From contig JABLYA010000001.1 in the NCBI GenBank assembly GCA_013177855.1, positions 2,126,983 through 2,190,982 of the forward strand: DNA of 64,000 bases, read 5' to 3'. A model generated the notes under the pieces. That model made no database searches and had not been told where the DNA came from. It was given only the letters and a program-made list of their open reading frames with translations. Position numbers and translations under genes: made by a program. This document shows positions 44,648-53,079 of the stretch, piece after piece (the first letter of the stretch is position 1; each line of letters begins with the position of its first letter). Source of the stretch: Ignavibacteria bacterium. Its GTDB lineage: Bacteria > Bacteroidota > Ignavibacteria > Ch128b.

Positions 44648-46129
44648 ATGATTAATTCAGAAAATCCAATTAAAATGATTCATCCAAAAGATGAATTAGG
44701 AAGATACGATTTTGATAGTTTTATCTTCAAGGATTTTGGAATTAAAGGTCTCGAAAAATTTGAGACCTTTTTCATCCATGCTTTAATTCTTAAAAAACCA
44801 ATTCTAACGATTGATGTACTTGAAAAGAATATAAACCCTATTGTTTATGCTCTGGCTCATACTTTTAATTTGAGTTATATCATTTACGAAGATTACATTC
44901 AAAAATGGTGGCCAACCCTACAGGATGATCAATTATTTGAAGCAAATCAAAGGAAAGTGATAGAAGCCCTTCTTAGTCATGATCTTGTTTGTTTCAAAAA
45001 TGCATCGAAATATGAAAAGTTTATAATGAAATTTCTAAAAATCTATAATGAATTGAGCGATAAATTTAAGGATACGAACAAGCTAATCTGGTTTAACAGT
45101 CCAAGTGTAATTAAAAATCCTTTCATTAATGATTATATTTATTTCTTTATAAAACCTCCAGAAATAACAGTTGATGAATGTGAAAGTTTACTTGATTGCT
45201 TGAAAAGATATCCCAAGCATCTTAATTATCTGATCGAATACATTAGAATTATGAATAAGGGATACAATGATATTGATCCTGAACTTCAAAATTTATGTGA
45301 AAAAGCTGGTGAGATTATCATAAGAGAGGTTTCAAATTTTCTTCCATACGAACAGGCCATTGATGAATTGACCAAACAAAAACTAATTGATTTAACTAAG
45401 TTACTTTTCTTTACCAGTAACAGGTTCGACCTACAGGGTATATATTATATTATCTATCACGCTTTAACATTTGAGCAACGTAAGAAAATTCAAAAGGCTA
45501 GTGATTTTGGCGATAGATTTAGCAAAGTTGAAAATGAATTAAAATCACTTGTGGAAAAACATGAGATTAAACTTTATGCTTCTGAAGTTTACTACGAAAG
45601 ACAGTTTGTAAAAAAGTTTAATTTACTTTCGTATTGGTACAGCAGAGATTATTTACTTAATGATTACATTAAGTTATTCATAGAAAAAACTGAGGAATTA
45701 AGAATAAGAGATTTAAAACCTAATTCTCAATCAATATATTATCCTAAAGACTACAATCTCAATGAGTTAGAACTATACGTAGTAAATTTAATTTTTCTAA
45801 TTTACATCTTCCCATTAATTATTAGAGATGTTTTACCTACAGAGCAGAATTTGTTAATTCAGGTTGCGAAAATTTTAGTGAGGTTCTATGATGTTGAGAC
45901 AAACCGACTTGGTGCACATCATTCCAGGTATACTGATTTAGTTAATAAGGAAATTGTAAATGATTTTATTGTAAGTCACTTACTGGGAATAATTCTGTGT
46001 TTTTTTAATAGAGATCTGGGCATCCCAATTTTTGAATTTGTTTATGGAGAAGTAAAAGGATTATTCAAATATTTTAATTCAAATAAACTACTAAAAACAA
46101 AATTTAAGGAGGAAATATGTACTATTTAG
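44648..46129 (+). CDS. Uncharacterised protein, first gene of a riboswitch-led operon
   Basis: Not recognised. The 493-residue soluble protein is rich in aromatic and charged residues and is predicted mostly helical. No signal peptide, no nucleotide-binding loop and no catalytic motif is seen. A mildly hydrophobic stretch (about 375-392, LYVVNLIFLIYIFPLII) could be buried helix. A strong ribosome-binding site (AGGAGG) lies 6-11 bases before the ATG. It lies 216 bases downstream of a SAM-I riboswitch and overlaps the next gene by 13 bases. A link to methionine or SAM metabolism is suggested only by the riboswitch. Confidence 0.72.
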   Translation: MINSENPIKMIHPKDELGRYDFDSFIFKDFGIKGLEKFETFFIHALILKKPILTIDVLEKNINPIVYALAHTFNLSYIIYEDYIQKWWPTLQDDQLFEANQRKVIEALLSHDLVCFKNASKYEKFIMKFLKIYNELSDKFKDTNKLIWFNSPSVIKNPFINDYIYFFIKPPEITVDECESLLDCLKRYPKHLNYLIEYIRIMNKGYNDIDPELQNLCEKAGEIIIREVSNFLPYEQAIDELTKQKLIDLTKLLFFTSNRFDLQGIYYIIYHALTFEQRKKIQKASDFGDRFSKVENELKSLVEKHEIKLYASEVYYERQFVKKFNLLSYWYSRDYLLNDYIKLFIEKTEELRIRDLKPNSQSIYYPKDYNLNELELYVVNLIFLIYIFPLIIRDVLPTEQNLLIQVAKILVRFYDVETNRLGAHHSRYTDLVNKEIVNDFIVSHLLGIILCFFNRDLGIPIFEFVYGEVKGLFKYFNSNKLLKTKFKEEICTI

Positions 46130-46596
46130 TAAGGTATCATGCATCGTATTTTTCATATTATTATAGTAATTCATTCAAACGAATTCTGACTGCTGGTTTT
46201 AAGTTTGAAAGTGAAGAACCAACTAAGGTTATTTCTAGGTTTCTGTCAGATTTTAATTTAGAATCCATTGACCAATTAAGAGGGTTGATTGACTGTCCAA
46301 CCAAAAAATATTTTGTTCACTCAATTTATTGGAACGATTATAAAGACTATATTGAGAATTGTGTTAACAAAGTAAAATGTTTTCCTGAATTTCAGGAGAT
46401 GATATTCTATAAATCAGATTTAAATACTCAAAAAATTTTGAAGCATGCTTTTATACTTACTCATTGTTTCACTGATGATAGAGGATATGGTATATACGAT
46501 CCAGATGCAAATGCTGAATTTTCTGACATAAGTCTCAATAGAATTGTAATGCTTTTTGATCCAGTGAATTTTTATAATTATCCATATTATGATTAA
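46117..46596 (+). CDS. Uncharacterised protein, second gene of the riboswitch-led operon
   Basis: 159 residues, not recognised. It has an AAGGAGGAAAT site just before its ATG and overlaps the upstream gene by 13 bases, so the two are coupled. The sequence is Tyr/Phe-rich with several Cys and His (DCPTKKYFVHSIYW, HAFILTHCFTDDRGYGIYDPD), which might bind a metal, but no known pattern is matched. It is soluble, with no signal peptide. A terminator-like hairpin follows 140 bases later. Confidence 0.65.
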   Translation: MYYLVRYHASYFSYYYSNSFKRILTAGFKFESEEPTKVISRFLSDFNLESIDQLRGLIDCPTKKYFVHSIYWNDYKDYIENCVNKVKCFPEFQEMIFYKSDLNTQKILKHAFILTHCFTDDRGYGIYDPDANAEFSDISLNRIVMLFDPVNFYNYPYYD

Positions 46597-46734
46597 CAAT
46601 AAATGTAAAGAGTAAAATTTTTTTGGTAATTGTTCGATTAATTTGATTTCATGTGTGAAGTTCAATGGTTTGCTGATATTTTTGAAACAAGCATTAGGAA
46701 AACACTATAAAGTCGTCTGTAAGATTGAATAGAT

Positions 46735-46790
46735 AAAAAATTCCTCCCCTGAATGAAATTGAAGAAGGTCAGGGGAGGAATAATATTTTT
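46735..46790. terminator. Bidirectional terminator hairpin
   Basis: ATTCCTCCCCTGA (46740-46752) is perfectly complementary to 46769-46781. On the minus strand six T residues follow immediately, ending the small gene at 46883. On + a weaker T stretch follows, which would end the riboswitch-led operon. Confidence 0.85.
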
Positions 46791-46882
46791 GGATAAAGAA
46801 TGAAAATTAGTTGTAAAACTTAAAAATGAAACGTGTAATACTTACCAGATTAATGAAAGATTTATCGGCTTATGATTTTGGT

Positions 46883-47041
46883 TTATTTTTTCCCCTCATC
46901 CTCTGGATCATCGTGTATTCCTAAAAGTCTTCTGCGAAGGCTCTTTTTGATAGCTTCCCAGTCTCCGTAACCATCTTTAAAAGCTTCTAATACCTGCCCC
47001 AAAACAATAAGTAACGCCACTAAAAAAGCCGTCCACCACAT
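46883..47041 (-). CDS. Small membrane protein, 52 residues
   Basis: Minus-strand frame with ATG at 47041 and AAGAAGGG about ten bases before it. The product has one N-terminal hydrophobic helix (WWTAFLVALLIVLGQVLEAF), an amphipathic basic stretch (WEAIKKSLRRRLLG) and an acidic end (DDPEDEGKK). Its stop lies about 100 bases before a terminator with a T run on its strand, which supports real expression. No family is recognised. Confidence 0.55.
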   Translation of the reverse strand: MWWTAFLVALLIVLGQVLEAFKDGYGDWEAIKKSLRRRLLGIHDDPEDEGKK

Positions 47042-47648
47042 TTTGTTTTACCCTTCTTTTAATTCAAAAATCAAATTCAATTTACAAAGGTTCGATTAAT
47101 TTTTCGTATTCATCATTAACTTCAAGTTTATTCTATTAAAAAAAGAAAATCATGGAAACAAATTTTTTGGTAAGAAAGCAAGTTTATTATGGTGGGAATT
47201 TCTCTGGTATTTCGTTAACGAATAAAAAATTATTTAAATAGCAAAATGAGACAATGAGCTTTCAAAATATCGAGTTTAGTTTATATCAAATATTTTTCGT
47301 GAACCGGGTTCACAAAACCAATAACACCTCAAATTTTTCTGAACTTCGGTATTGTTCGACTATGAATGTTGTTTAAGTTTCTGGATTTAGATTAAAAAGC
47401 TATTTAGTTCTTTTTGTTGGTTTGATAATTTAAGAACAAATAAAAGTGAAACACTACGGCTGGCAGAGGACTGTCTTAGGAAAAGTCTTAAAGAATGTTA
47501 TTTTCTTTTTTTTATGTTTCTTATCGTTTTCTTTAAACTCTGATTTTAGATCAGAGAGCAATTCTTTTATTGCCCTTAGAGCTATGAATATCATAAATAA
47601 AATAAATACAGTGTTGATAGTTTTATCTCCTGATGTATTCGAATGTTA
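47042..47648. other. Intergenic stretch without a convincing gene
   Basis: AT-rich. A short minus-strand frame around 47459-47640 would encode a membrane helix followed by a Lys-rich tail, but it has no well-placed start codon. A + strand frame at 47446 starts with GTG, without a ribosome-binding site. Neither is accepted as a gene. Confidence 0.4.
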
Positions 47649-48258
47649 AGTTTCAATTCTAATCAAGTTCCGCTAATGCAAAAAACTTTAAATCGATAAA
47701 CTAGATCAAAATTTGATTTGTCGGGATAGGTTCGAAGCTGGAAGCTTCGACTACATTTGTCTCAATTCCACTCGAGTTCTACGTGCGATTAGGAAATTTC
47801 AATCAATCAGCGAGAACTAATCTTGATTTGTGGAGATACATTCGAAGCTGGAAGCTTCGACTACGATTGTCTCAATTCCACTCGAGTTCCATGTGTGATT
47901 AAAAAATTTCAATAAATCAGCTAGAATTATTCTTGATTTGTCGGGACAAATGCGAAGCTGGAAGCTTCGATTACGGTTGTCTCAATTCCACTCGAGTTCC
48001 GCTAACGATTAAAAAATTCAATCAATCAGCGGAACGAGATCCCGACCTGTCGGGATATGGTTCGATTATGCTTCGTCAAGCTCAGCATAAACTCGATCAT
48101 AATTCTAACCCACCTTAATCATTTAACTAAATGTAAAATCAAAACTTGTTCTCAATTCCACACGAGTTCCATGTGTGATTAAAAAATTTTAATAAATCAG
48201 CTAGAATTAATCTTGATTTGTCGGGACAAATGCGAAGCTGGAAGCTTCGGCTACATTT
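47649..48258. repeat. 110-bp tandem repeats carrying half of the CRISPR repeat
   Basis: Units begin at about 47650 (degenerate), 47759, 47869, 47979, 48149 (degenerate) and 48259. Steps are 109-110 bp except 47979-48149 (170). Each good unit starts with GTCTCAATTCCACT, identical to one half of the CRISPR repeat, then CGAGTTC. It continues with a TTTCAATCAATCAGC-type stretch, TTGATTTGTCGGGA, and a small hairpin CGAAGC-TGGA-GCTTCG. They lie at the trailer side of the array and contain no coding signal. Confidence 0.85.
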
Positions 48259-48351
48259 GTCTCAATTCCACTCGAGTTCCGCTAACAAAAAAAATTTCAA
48301 TCAATCAGCGGAACGAGATCCCGACCTGTCGGGATATGGTTCGATTACAAC
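48259..48351 (-). repeat. Trailer-end CRISPR repeat split by a 63-base palindromic insert
   Basis: GTCTCAATTCCACT (48259-48272) and ATGGTTCGATTACAAC (48336-48351) together make one complete 30-base CRISPR repeat, interrupted by 63 bases. The insert has two inverted repeats, GTTCCGCT/AGCGGAAC and ATCCCGA/TCGGGAT. The 40 bases that follow (48352-48391) have spacer length and lead into the first intact repeat. A second copy of the same split arrangement, with only 12 bases of the right half, is at 47979-48068. Confidence 0.82.
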
Positions 48352-48391
48352 TTATTAAAGTCCAGGTAGTACCTGGCGTTTCAGTTCAAAA

Positions 48392-49169
48392 GTTTCAATT
48401 CCACTATGGTTCGATTACAACGGAAAGATTATTTATTGGAAAAAGCTTTTGAGTGCGTGTCTCAATTCCACTATGGTTCGATTACAACCGTTTTCGTGAT
48501 CAAACTGTAATAGAAATTTGGAAACCAGGTCTCAATTCCACTATGGTTCGATTACAACGTAAAGAGGAGAACATCGACGTCAGCGTCGACGTAGAGTCTC
48601 AATTCCACTATGGTTCGATTACAACTGGTCGTATTTTTACTTGAGGGTAAGGAAATCGATGAATCAAGTCTCAATTCCACTATGGTTCGATTACAACAAA
48701 TCAATGTCCTAATTGTTTCAATTTAAGAGAATCGCAGTCTCAATTCCACTATGGTTCGATTACAACCAAACACATTAATAACTAATATTTAAGGAGAAGA
48801 AAGTCTCAATTCCACTATGGTTCGATTACAACTCGTTAAAAATCGTTCTTATTATAAACGTTGTTTCATGTCTCAATTCCACTATGGTTCGATTACAACT
48901 GATATAGTTGACGACGATGTAAAGAAATTAATTACAAGGTCTCAATTCCACTATGGTTCGATTACAACTTCGATCCCAAGCTCGGCAAATATGTCGTAGC
49001 AGTCAGTCTCAATTCCACTATGGTTCGATTACAACTGGCGAGCTTGATATATTTTATAAAGACAATATGGTAGTCTCAATTCCACTATGGTTCGATTACA
49101 ACTATTGAAGAATTGGCGGCATTCGCGACCAAGTGGCTGGTCTCAATTCCACTATGGTTCGATTACAAC
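48392..49169 (-). CRISPR. CRISPR array, 12 repeats and 11 spacers
   Basis: 30-base repeats start at 48392, 48459, 48529, 48596, 48668, 48737, 48803, 48870, 48939, 49006, 49073 and 49140. Spacers are 36-42 bases. The minus strand is the likely sense: the repeat then starts GTTGTAATCGAACC and ends GGAATTGAGAC, giving an ATTGAGAC 5' handle close to the common ATTGAAAC. The cas genes lie upstream on that strand. The repeat at 48392 has one substitution, fitting a trailer end, and the right-hand repeats are exact. Spacer origins cannot be judged here. Confidence 0.97.
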
Positions 49170-49513
49170 AGGTTTATTTTCTGCAATTATAATTTATTTT
49201 TGCAGAAATGTCAAGCATTTTTTCTCCGAACCTCATTTTCTTTAAAAACCCTAGGGGGTTCGGGAAAGAAATTTCTTGAAAAATTTTAAAAAATCGCAAC
49301 TTTGCTCCCTTCACTCATCAACTGTCTAATTATTTGCACGGGGGTTCGGGAAAATGCTGTCAGATATTGCTTACAAGTGAATAATATATACATTTTTTTG
49401 TTCATTATTATTTAAGATTAACTGCTAAAATTTTATTGTTAATTGATTTATCTCTGATTAGAATTATAAAAATTTTAGTATTATTATTTAATGATAAATT
49501 TGGGGCGATATTT
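49170..49513 (-). promoter_or_regulatory. CRISPR leader region
   Basis: 344 AT-rich bases between the last cas-operon gene and the perfect-repeat end of the array, the expected leader position for minus-strand transcription. The motif GGGGGTTCGGGAAA occurs twice (49254-49267 and 49340-49353). CCGAACC (49226-49232) can pair with the first copy. No gene is seen. Confidence 0.7.
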
Positions 49514-51412
49514 TTATTCGTTTGCTGTGAGAACTTTGAATATAAGTTGGGAATATAAGTCGGCAGATTTTCTGAGCTGGTAAATGTTGTTTTTTCCTAT
49601 TTTGTCTTGATCTGGAAAGCTTTTAGAGTGTTCTTTTTTTGTTATTCCTAATTCCTTCAAAATTAGATCATCTCTCATATTTTGCAGTTCAAGAAGGATT
49701 GCTTTACAGAAAAGCAGTTCTTTTCTGTAGATTGGATTTCCATTTCTAATCAAATTATCAATTTGGTTTTCTGCTTTTTTAAATTCTTTACAAGAGAGAT
49801 ACGCATAGATTAATGTAATATTAATGTATTGGTCCAATCGATTTTTCTGGTTCAAGTCTTCCAGAAGTTTTATAGCCATATCAGCTTTACCTTCAAAAAT
49901 GAGTGTCTGAGCCAGTAAATTTTGAATATAGAAATCTTTTTCTTTTGGATTAGTTTTCTTTAGTCGAAGAGAATTTAGAAAGAATTTTTTTGCAATTTTA
50001 AGATTGTTAATATCATTAGTGAGAAGGAATAACTCAAAATAAATTTTTCCAAGTTGATAAGATTGTAATCGAGGACTGATAAACTTTGTTGTTTTAAGAG
50101 AGTCTTCATATTCAATTACTTTGATTACATCGGCTTCTTCTTCCGGCGGTATAAATTTTTTATTAACCCATCGAATAAATTTTTCTAAATATTCAAGAGC
50201 TTTTTTGTGATTACGAATTTTATGATCAAACCCGATAATTTCATTCTCACTTACTGATTTAATAGAGGGAAATAACAAGTTTATGATTTTAGTTAGCTTT
50301 TCAGTTTTGCAACTGAGGTTATTTTGGTAAATGGATGCAAGATTGTAGAGAGTTTTTAAATAAGTATTAAAGTAAGGTTTCTTAAAGTCATCTGGGAGAT
50401 TTTGGTTTTCATAGATGTTAATCACTCTTTCGAATGAATGCGTTCCCTCGGTAATTAATAATTTTCTGTCTTTGAATTTATCTGGTATTTTGTTTTTTGA
50501 ATATGAGAATGAAATAATTTGGGGGAGAATGATTCCCAAAATGTATCCTTTCCTGTAATGATCATTAATTCTATTAAAATCCAGTTCGATTGCGTTTTCT
50601 AAATTATCAATAGCTTTTTGAACTTCTTCAAAAAAATTACCATCACGACGTCCACCGGGGAGGATTAATTCATTGAGATTTTGATAATGGAAATAGGCTT
50701 TACTGGAATAATATGATGGATTATGAGGGTCAAGTTCAATTAAACGATCATAAATTTTTTCGCAATTAACTCTATAATATTGTTTTTGATTTAGAAAATT
50801 TTTTCTTTTTTCTGGGTCGGGAAATTGTTTTTTAAGATTGATTGAACATTCGGATAATCGGCTAAGAGCAAATCCAAGTTTATTAAGGATTTGAGGGTTT
50901 GACCATATTTCAATTTCTTCAATTTTATCAAAAGGCTCGAAAAGTTTTGCTAAGTTTTCCCATTGAGAATCTCTTTCAAATATTTTTATTTGAGTTAAAA
51001 GTTTTTCATTTTTTAACAGATTTAGGAATTTAGTTTTTTCTACAATAGTGAAGTAAGGAGTAATTTCATTTGAACTAATATTAAATTCATTTCTTAAATA
51101 AGTTCTTAGAATTTCTTTTATTAGCGAAGAGGAAAATTCGGTTGATTTGTGGAAGTCAAATTCAATATAAATGTATTTAGAGGTTATTTTTAGTTTTTGG
51201 ATATTAATCTGAATTGAGTTTGGTTCAGGATTTTCTTTTTTGGCAGAGTATTTAAAGAATATAATTCCTTCTTTTATTTGTTCCGATTTAAATTCTTTAG
51301 GAAAGAATTTTTGAAAATAGGCTGTGTACTCTTGACCGTAGGTTATTTTTCTTTTTTCGGTTATGTTTATATCGGATGTGGAAATTAAAATTATATTTTC
51401 CATCTTGTTCAA
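49514..51412 (-). CDS. TPR-rich protein of the cas adaptation operon, unknown function
   Basis: 632-residue protein not matched to a named Cas family. Residues 1-130 look like a compact alpha/beta domain (ILISTSDINITEKRKITYG onward). The rest is helical with TPR-like units such as KIYDRLIELDPHNPSYYSSKA, VQKAIDNLENAIELD, LQSYQLGKIYFELFLLT and IQNLLAQTLIFEGKADMAIKLL. No CHAT, HEPN, CARF or nuclease motif is visible. Its ATG overlaps the cas2 stop by 4 bases, so it is coupled to cas2. TPR proteins act in type III-E (Csx29), but there they carry a CHAT protease, which is absent here. Confidence 0.75.
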   Translation of the reverse strand: MNKMENIILISTSDINITEKRKITYGQEYTAYFQKFFPKEFKSEQIKEGIIFFKYSAKKENPEPNSIQINIQKLKITSKYIYIEFDFHKSTEFSSSLIKEILRTYLRNEFNISSNEITPYFTIVEKTKFLNLLKNEKLLTQIKIFERDSQWENLAKLFEPFDKIEEIEIWSNPQILNKLGFALSRLSECSINLKKQFPDPEKRKNFLNQKQYYRVNCEKIYDRLIELDPHNPSYYSSKAYFHYQNLNELILPGGRRDGNFFEEVQKAIDNLENAIELDFNRINDHYRKGYILGIILPQIISFSYSKNKIPDKFKDRKLLITEGTHSFERVINIYENQNLPDDFKKPYFNTYLKTLYNLASIYQNNLSCKTEKLTKIINLLFPSIKSVSENEIIGFDHKIRNHKKALEYLEKFIRWVNKKFIPPEEEADVIKVIEYEDSLKTTKFISPRLQSYQLGKIYFELFLLTNDINNLKIAKKFFLNSLRLKKTNPKEKDFYIQNLLAQTLIFEGKADMAIKLLEDLNQKNRLDQYINITLIYAYLSCKEFKKAENQIDNLIRNGNPIYRKELLFCKAILLELQNMRDDLILKELGITKKEHSKSFPDQDKIGKNNIYQLRKSADLYSQLIFKVLTANE

Positions 51413-51702
51413 AAGAATTTTGTTATTTCGTTCTTTTCAATTCCAACAACTTTTTTGCCAATATGTTTTTGCTCTTCAGCATGATAGAAAATGATTGAAT
51501 CTTGATCTTTTTTGATAACTCCTAAAAGTTCATTAACAAGTGCATGGAATTGTTTTGAATTCAGCTCGCCTTCGAAGGCGGAATTTTGAACCCAATTCAT
51601 ATATTTTCTAAAAATTTTTAGAACTTTGGGCAGTCTTTTTTCATCTGCTATATCATACACGGCTATGTAGAACACTTTATTTTCCGGGATTATAAATTTC
51701 AT
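51409..51702 (-). CDS. cas2: CRISPR adaptation protein Cas2
   Basis: 97-residue ferredoxin-fold protein that bridges two Cas1 dimers during spacer integration. The N-terminal VFYIAVYDIADEKRLPKVLKIF includes the conserved Asp after the first strand. AFEGELNSKQFHALV and DSIIFYHAEEQK follow the Cas2 pattern. Its start overlaps the stop of the 80-codon frame upstream (ATGA), and its end overlaps the TPR gene. Confidence 0.92.
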   Translation of the reverse strand: MKFIIPENKVFYIAVYDIADEKRLPKVLKIFRKYMNWVQNSAFEGELNSKQFHALVNELLGVIKKDQDSIIFYHAEEQKHIGKKVVGIEKNEITKFF

Positions 51703-51941
51703 TTTTGTATTAATTCTTTTAATGCCTCGTTCATATAAGAGTTAAGGTTTAATAATTTTTCCAATTGTCTGAGTTTACAGGTTTGTGTGTGAAAATTAAA
51801 GGACGAAATAAATCTGACTTCAGTAATTTCAAAAATTGTTTTAACCGATTGAGACAAAAATTGTAGTAAGAGGCGGTGTCTATATTTAGTAATATGATAA
51901 CTTAAATTTTGCTGGAATATACAGTAATCAGAATTGAACAT
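51699..51941 (-). CDS. Short frame between cas1 and cas2, doubtful
   Basis: 80 codons ending in an ATGA overlap with cas2. The product (SDYCIFQQNLSYHITKYRHR and so on) matches nothing known and has no ribosome-binding site. It may be a decayed gene that once lay between cas1 and cas2, or a translated coupling sequence. The overlap with cas2 is the only positive sign. Confidence 0.3.
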   Translation of the reverse strand: MFNSDYCIFQQNLSYHITKYRHRLLLQFLSQSVKTIFEITEVRFISSFNFHTQTCKLRQLEKLLNLNSYMNEALKELIQK

Positions 51942-52002
51942 TTTGATTCAATTTTTTATCGAACTGCCAAATGCGTAACAATTAAAGTTTCATATCCAGA
52001 GA

Positions 52003-53079
52003 TTAACTTGCCCGATAAGGTTCGTAGGATTTAAGTTTTCCTGTCATATAGTTAATAAGGTTAAAGCATTCCATTCTAATTAAGGAACGATAAGAGATTC
52101 TTCTATTTAATCGTTTATGAGTAATAACTGTGCTTAATCTTCTTTCAAATTCCTCTATAAATTTCTGTTTTGCATTTTCTTTTAGTAGATAAAATTCATT
52201 TTTGACTTTAAAATCTTTTTCACTAATCATTTTTAGATTAATCATTTTGAAAATTACTTTGTCGGTAATAATTGGCTTAAAGATTTCTGAAATATCATAA
52301 GCTAATGAGTGTTTTTTATCGCCGGCTTCGTGAATAAATCCAATATATGGGTTGAGCCGTGTCCTGTATATTTCCGAAATACAAACAGCATAGAGGAGTG
52401 AATTGCCAAAAGAGATTAAAGAATTAACAATTCCAATTGGTGGATTTTTGATTCTTTTTTCAAATTCAAATTTTTGTTTGAATATGTTTGTCCAGCATTG
52501 GTAATAAATATTTCTAATGTTACCTTCAATTCCTCTTAGTTCATCAATAGAACTTGCGATCCTGATTAGATCAAGCAAAGAATTTATGCTGATAATTTCA
52601 TCTTCAAGTTCAATTCCCTCGTAAAGATATGTATTAAGGTTATCTAAAATATTCCTTGCAGCTGCTTCGAGAATATTTTTTGCAATGTATAAACGTTTTT
52701 GATAATCAAAATAAAAACTTGACTGAACTAAGATTATTGAACCATCAGCTTCACTATCAGCTGGGATAAAACTTCCAACATAATTACCATAGTAATTAAA
52801 AATATGAAGTGGTATGGAGTAATAACTTAAGCATTTTAAGAACTGAGAATTGAATCTAACCTCTCCGAATGAATAAAAAGCTTCAATTGTTTCAGCTGGT
52901 AAATATTTTGGATCTCCATCTCCTTCATATTTAGGTGAAGGGAGGATAACTCTTTCTCTTTCATCTTCATAAATATCAATTTCATGAACTGCCTCAACAT
53001 CAGAAATTTTTTCAATTTTAAAAGTATTGTTCTTTCTGCTCAGGATTGAATTTGAAAATATGTAAATATTATTTTTCAT
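52003..53079 (-). CDS. cas1: CRISPR integrase Cas1
   Basis: 358-residue metal-dependent integrase that inserts spacers at the leader end. Active-site regions are visible: Glu in RGIEGNIRNIYYQCW (about 183), His in YIGFIHEAGDKKHSLAYDISEIFKP (about 250) and Asp in the same block. The N-terminal beta domain is typical (NIYIFSNSILSRKNNTFKIE). It resembles type I-B/III-associated Cas1 proteins. It overlaps the kinase gene upstream by 4 bases and so belongs to the radical SAM-Gre-kinase-cas1-cas2-TPR operon. Confidence 0.95.
   Translation of the reverse strand: MKNNIYIFSNSILSRKNNTFKIEKISDVEAVHEIDIYEDERERVILPSPKYEGDGDPKYLPAETIEAFYSFGEVRFNSQFLKCLSYYSIPLHIFNYYGNYVGSFIPADSEADGSIILVQSSFYFDYQKRLYIAKNILEAAARNILDNLNTYLYEGIELEDEIISINSLLDLIRIASSIDELRGIEGNIRNIYYQCWTNIFKQKFEFEKRIKNPPIGIVNSLISFGNSLLYAVCISEIYRTRLNPYIGFIHEAGDKKHSLAYDISEIFKPIITDKVIFKMINLKMISEKDFKVKNEFYLLKENAKQKFIEEFERRLSTVITHKRLNRRISYRSLIRMECFNLINYMTGKLKSYEPYRAS

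Noticed and set aside
44648-46129. Methionine or SAM biosynthesis enzyme downstream of the riboswitch
   Set aside because: No PLP, methyltransferase, homoserine acyltransferase or transporter pattern could be seen, so no such function is assigned despite the riboswitch.
47446-47649. 67-codon + strand frame, and a minus-strand frame with a membrane helix in the same place
   Set aside because: The + frame starts at GTG without a ribosome-binding site. The minus frame has its only ATG inside the predicted helix. Neither has supporting context.
47933-48999. Several + strand frames of about 60-80 codons
   Set aside because: They lie across the tandem repeats and CRISPR repeats, and their translations simply repeat the translated CRISPR repeat (SQFHYGSITT).
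48392-49169. Array read on the + strand
   Set aside because: The + reading would give an ATTACAAC handle and put the degenerate repeats at the leader end. The minus reading gives an ATTGAGAC handle, intact repeats next to a leader, and the same direction as the cas genes.
49514-51412. Csx29-like TPR-CHAT protease
   Set aside because: TPR pattern is present but no His/Cys CHAT protease region is visible at the C-terminus.
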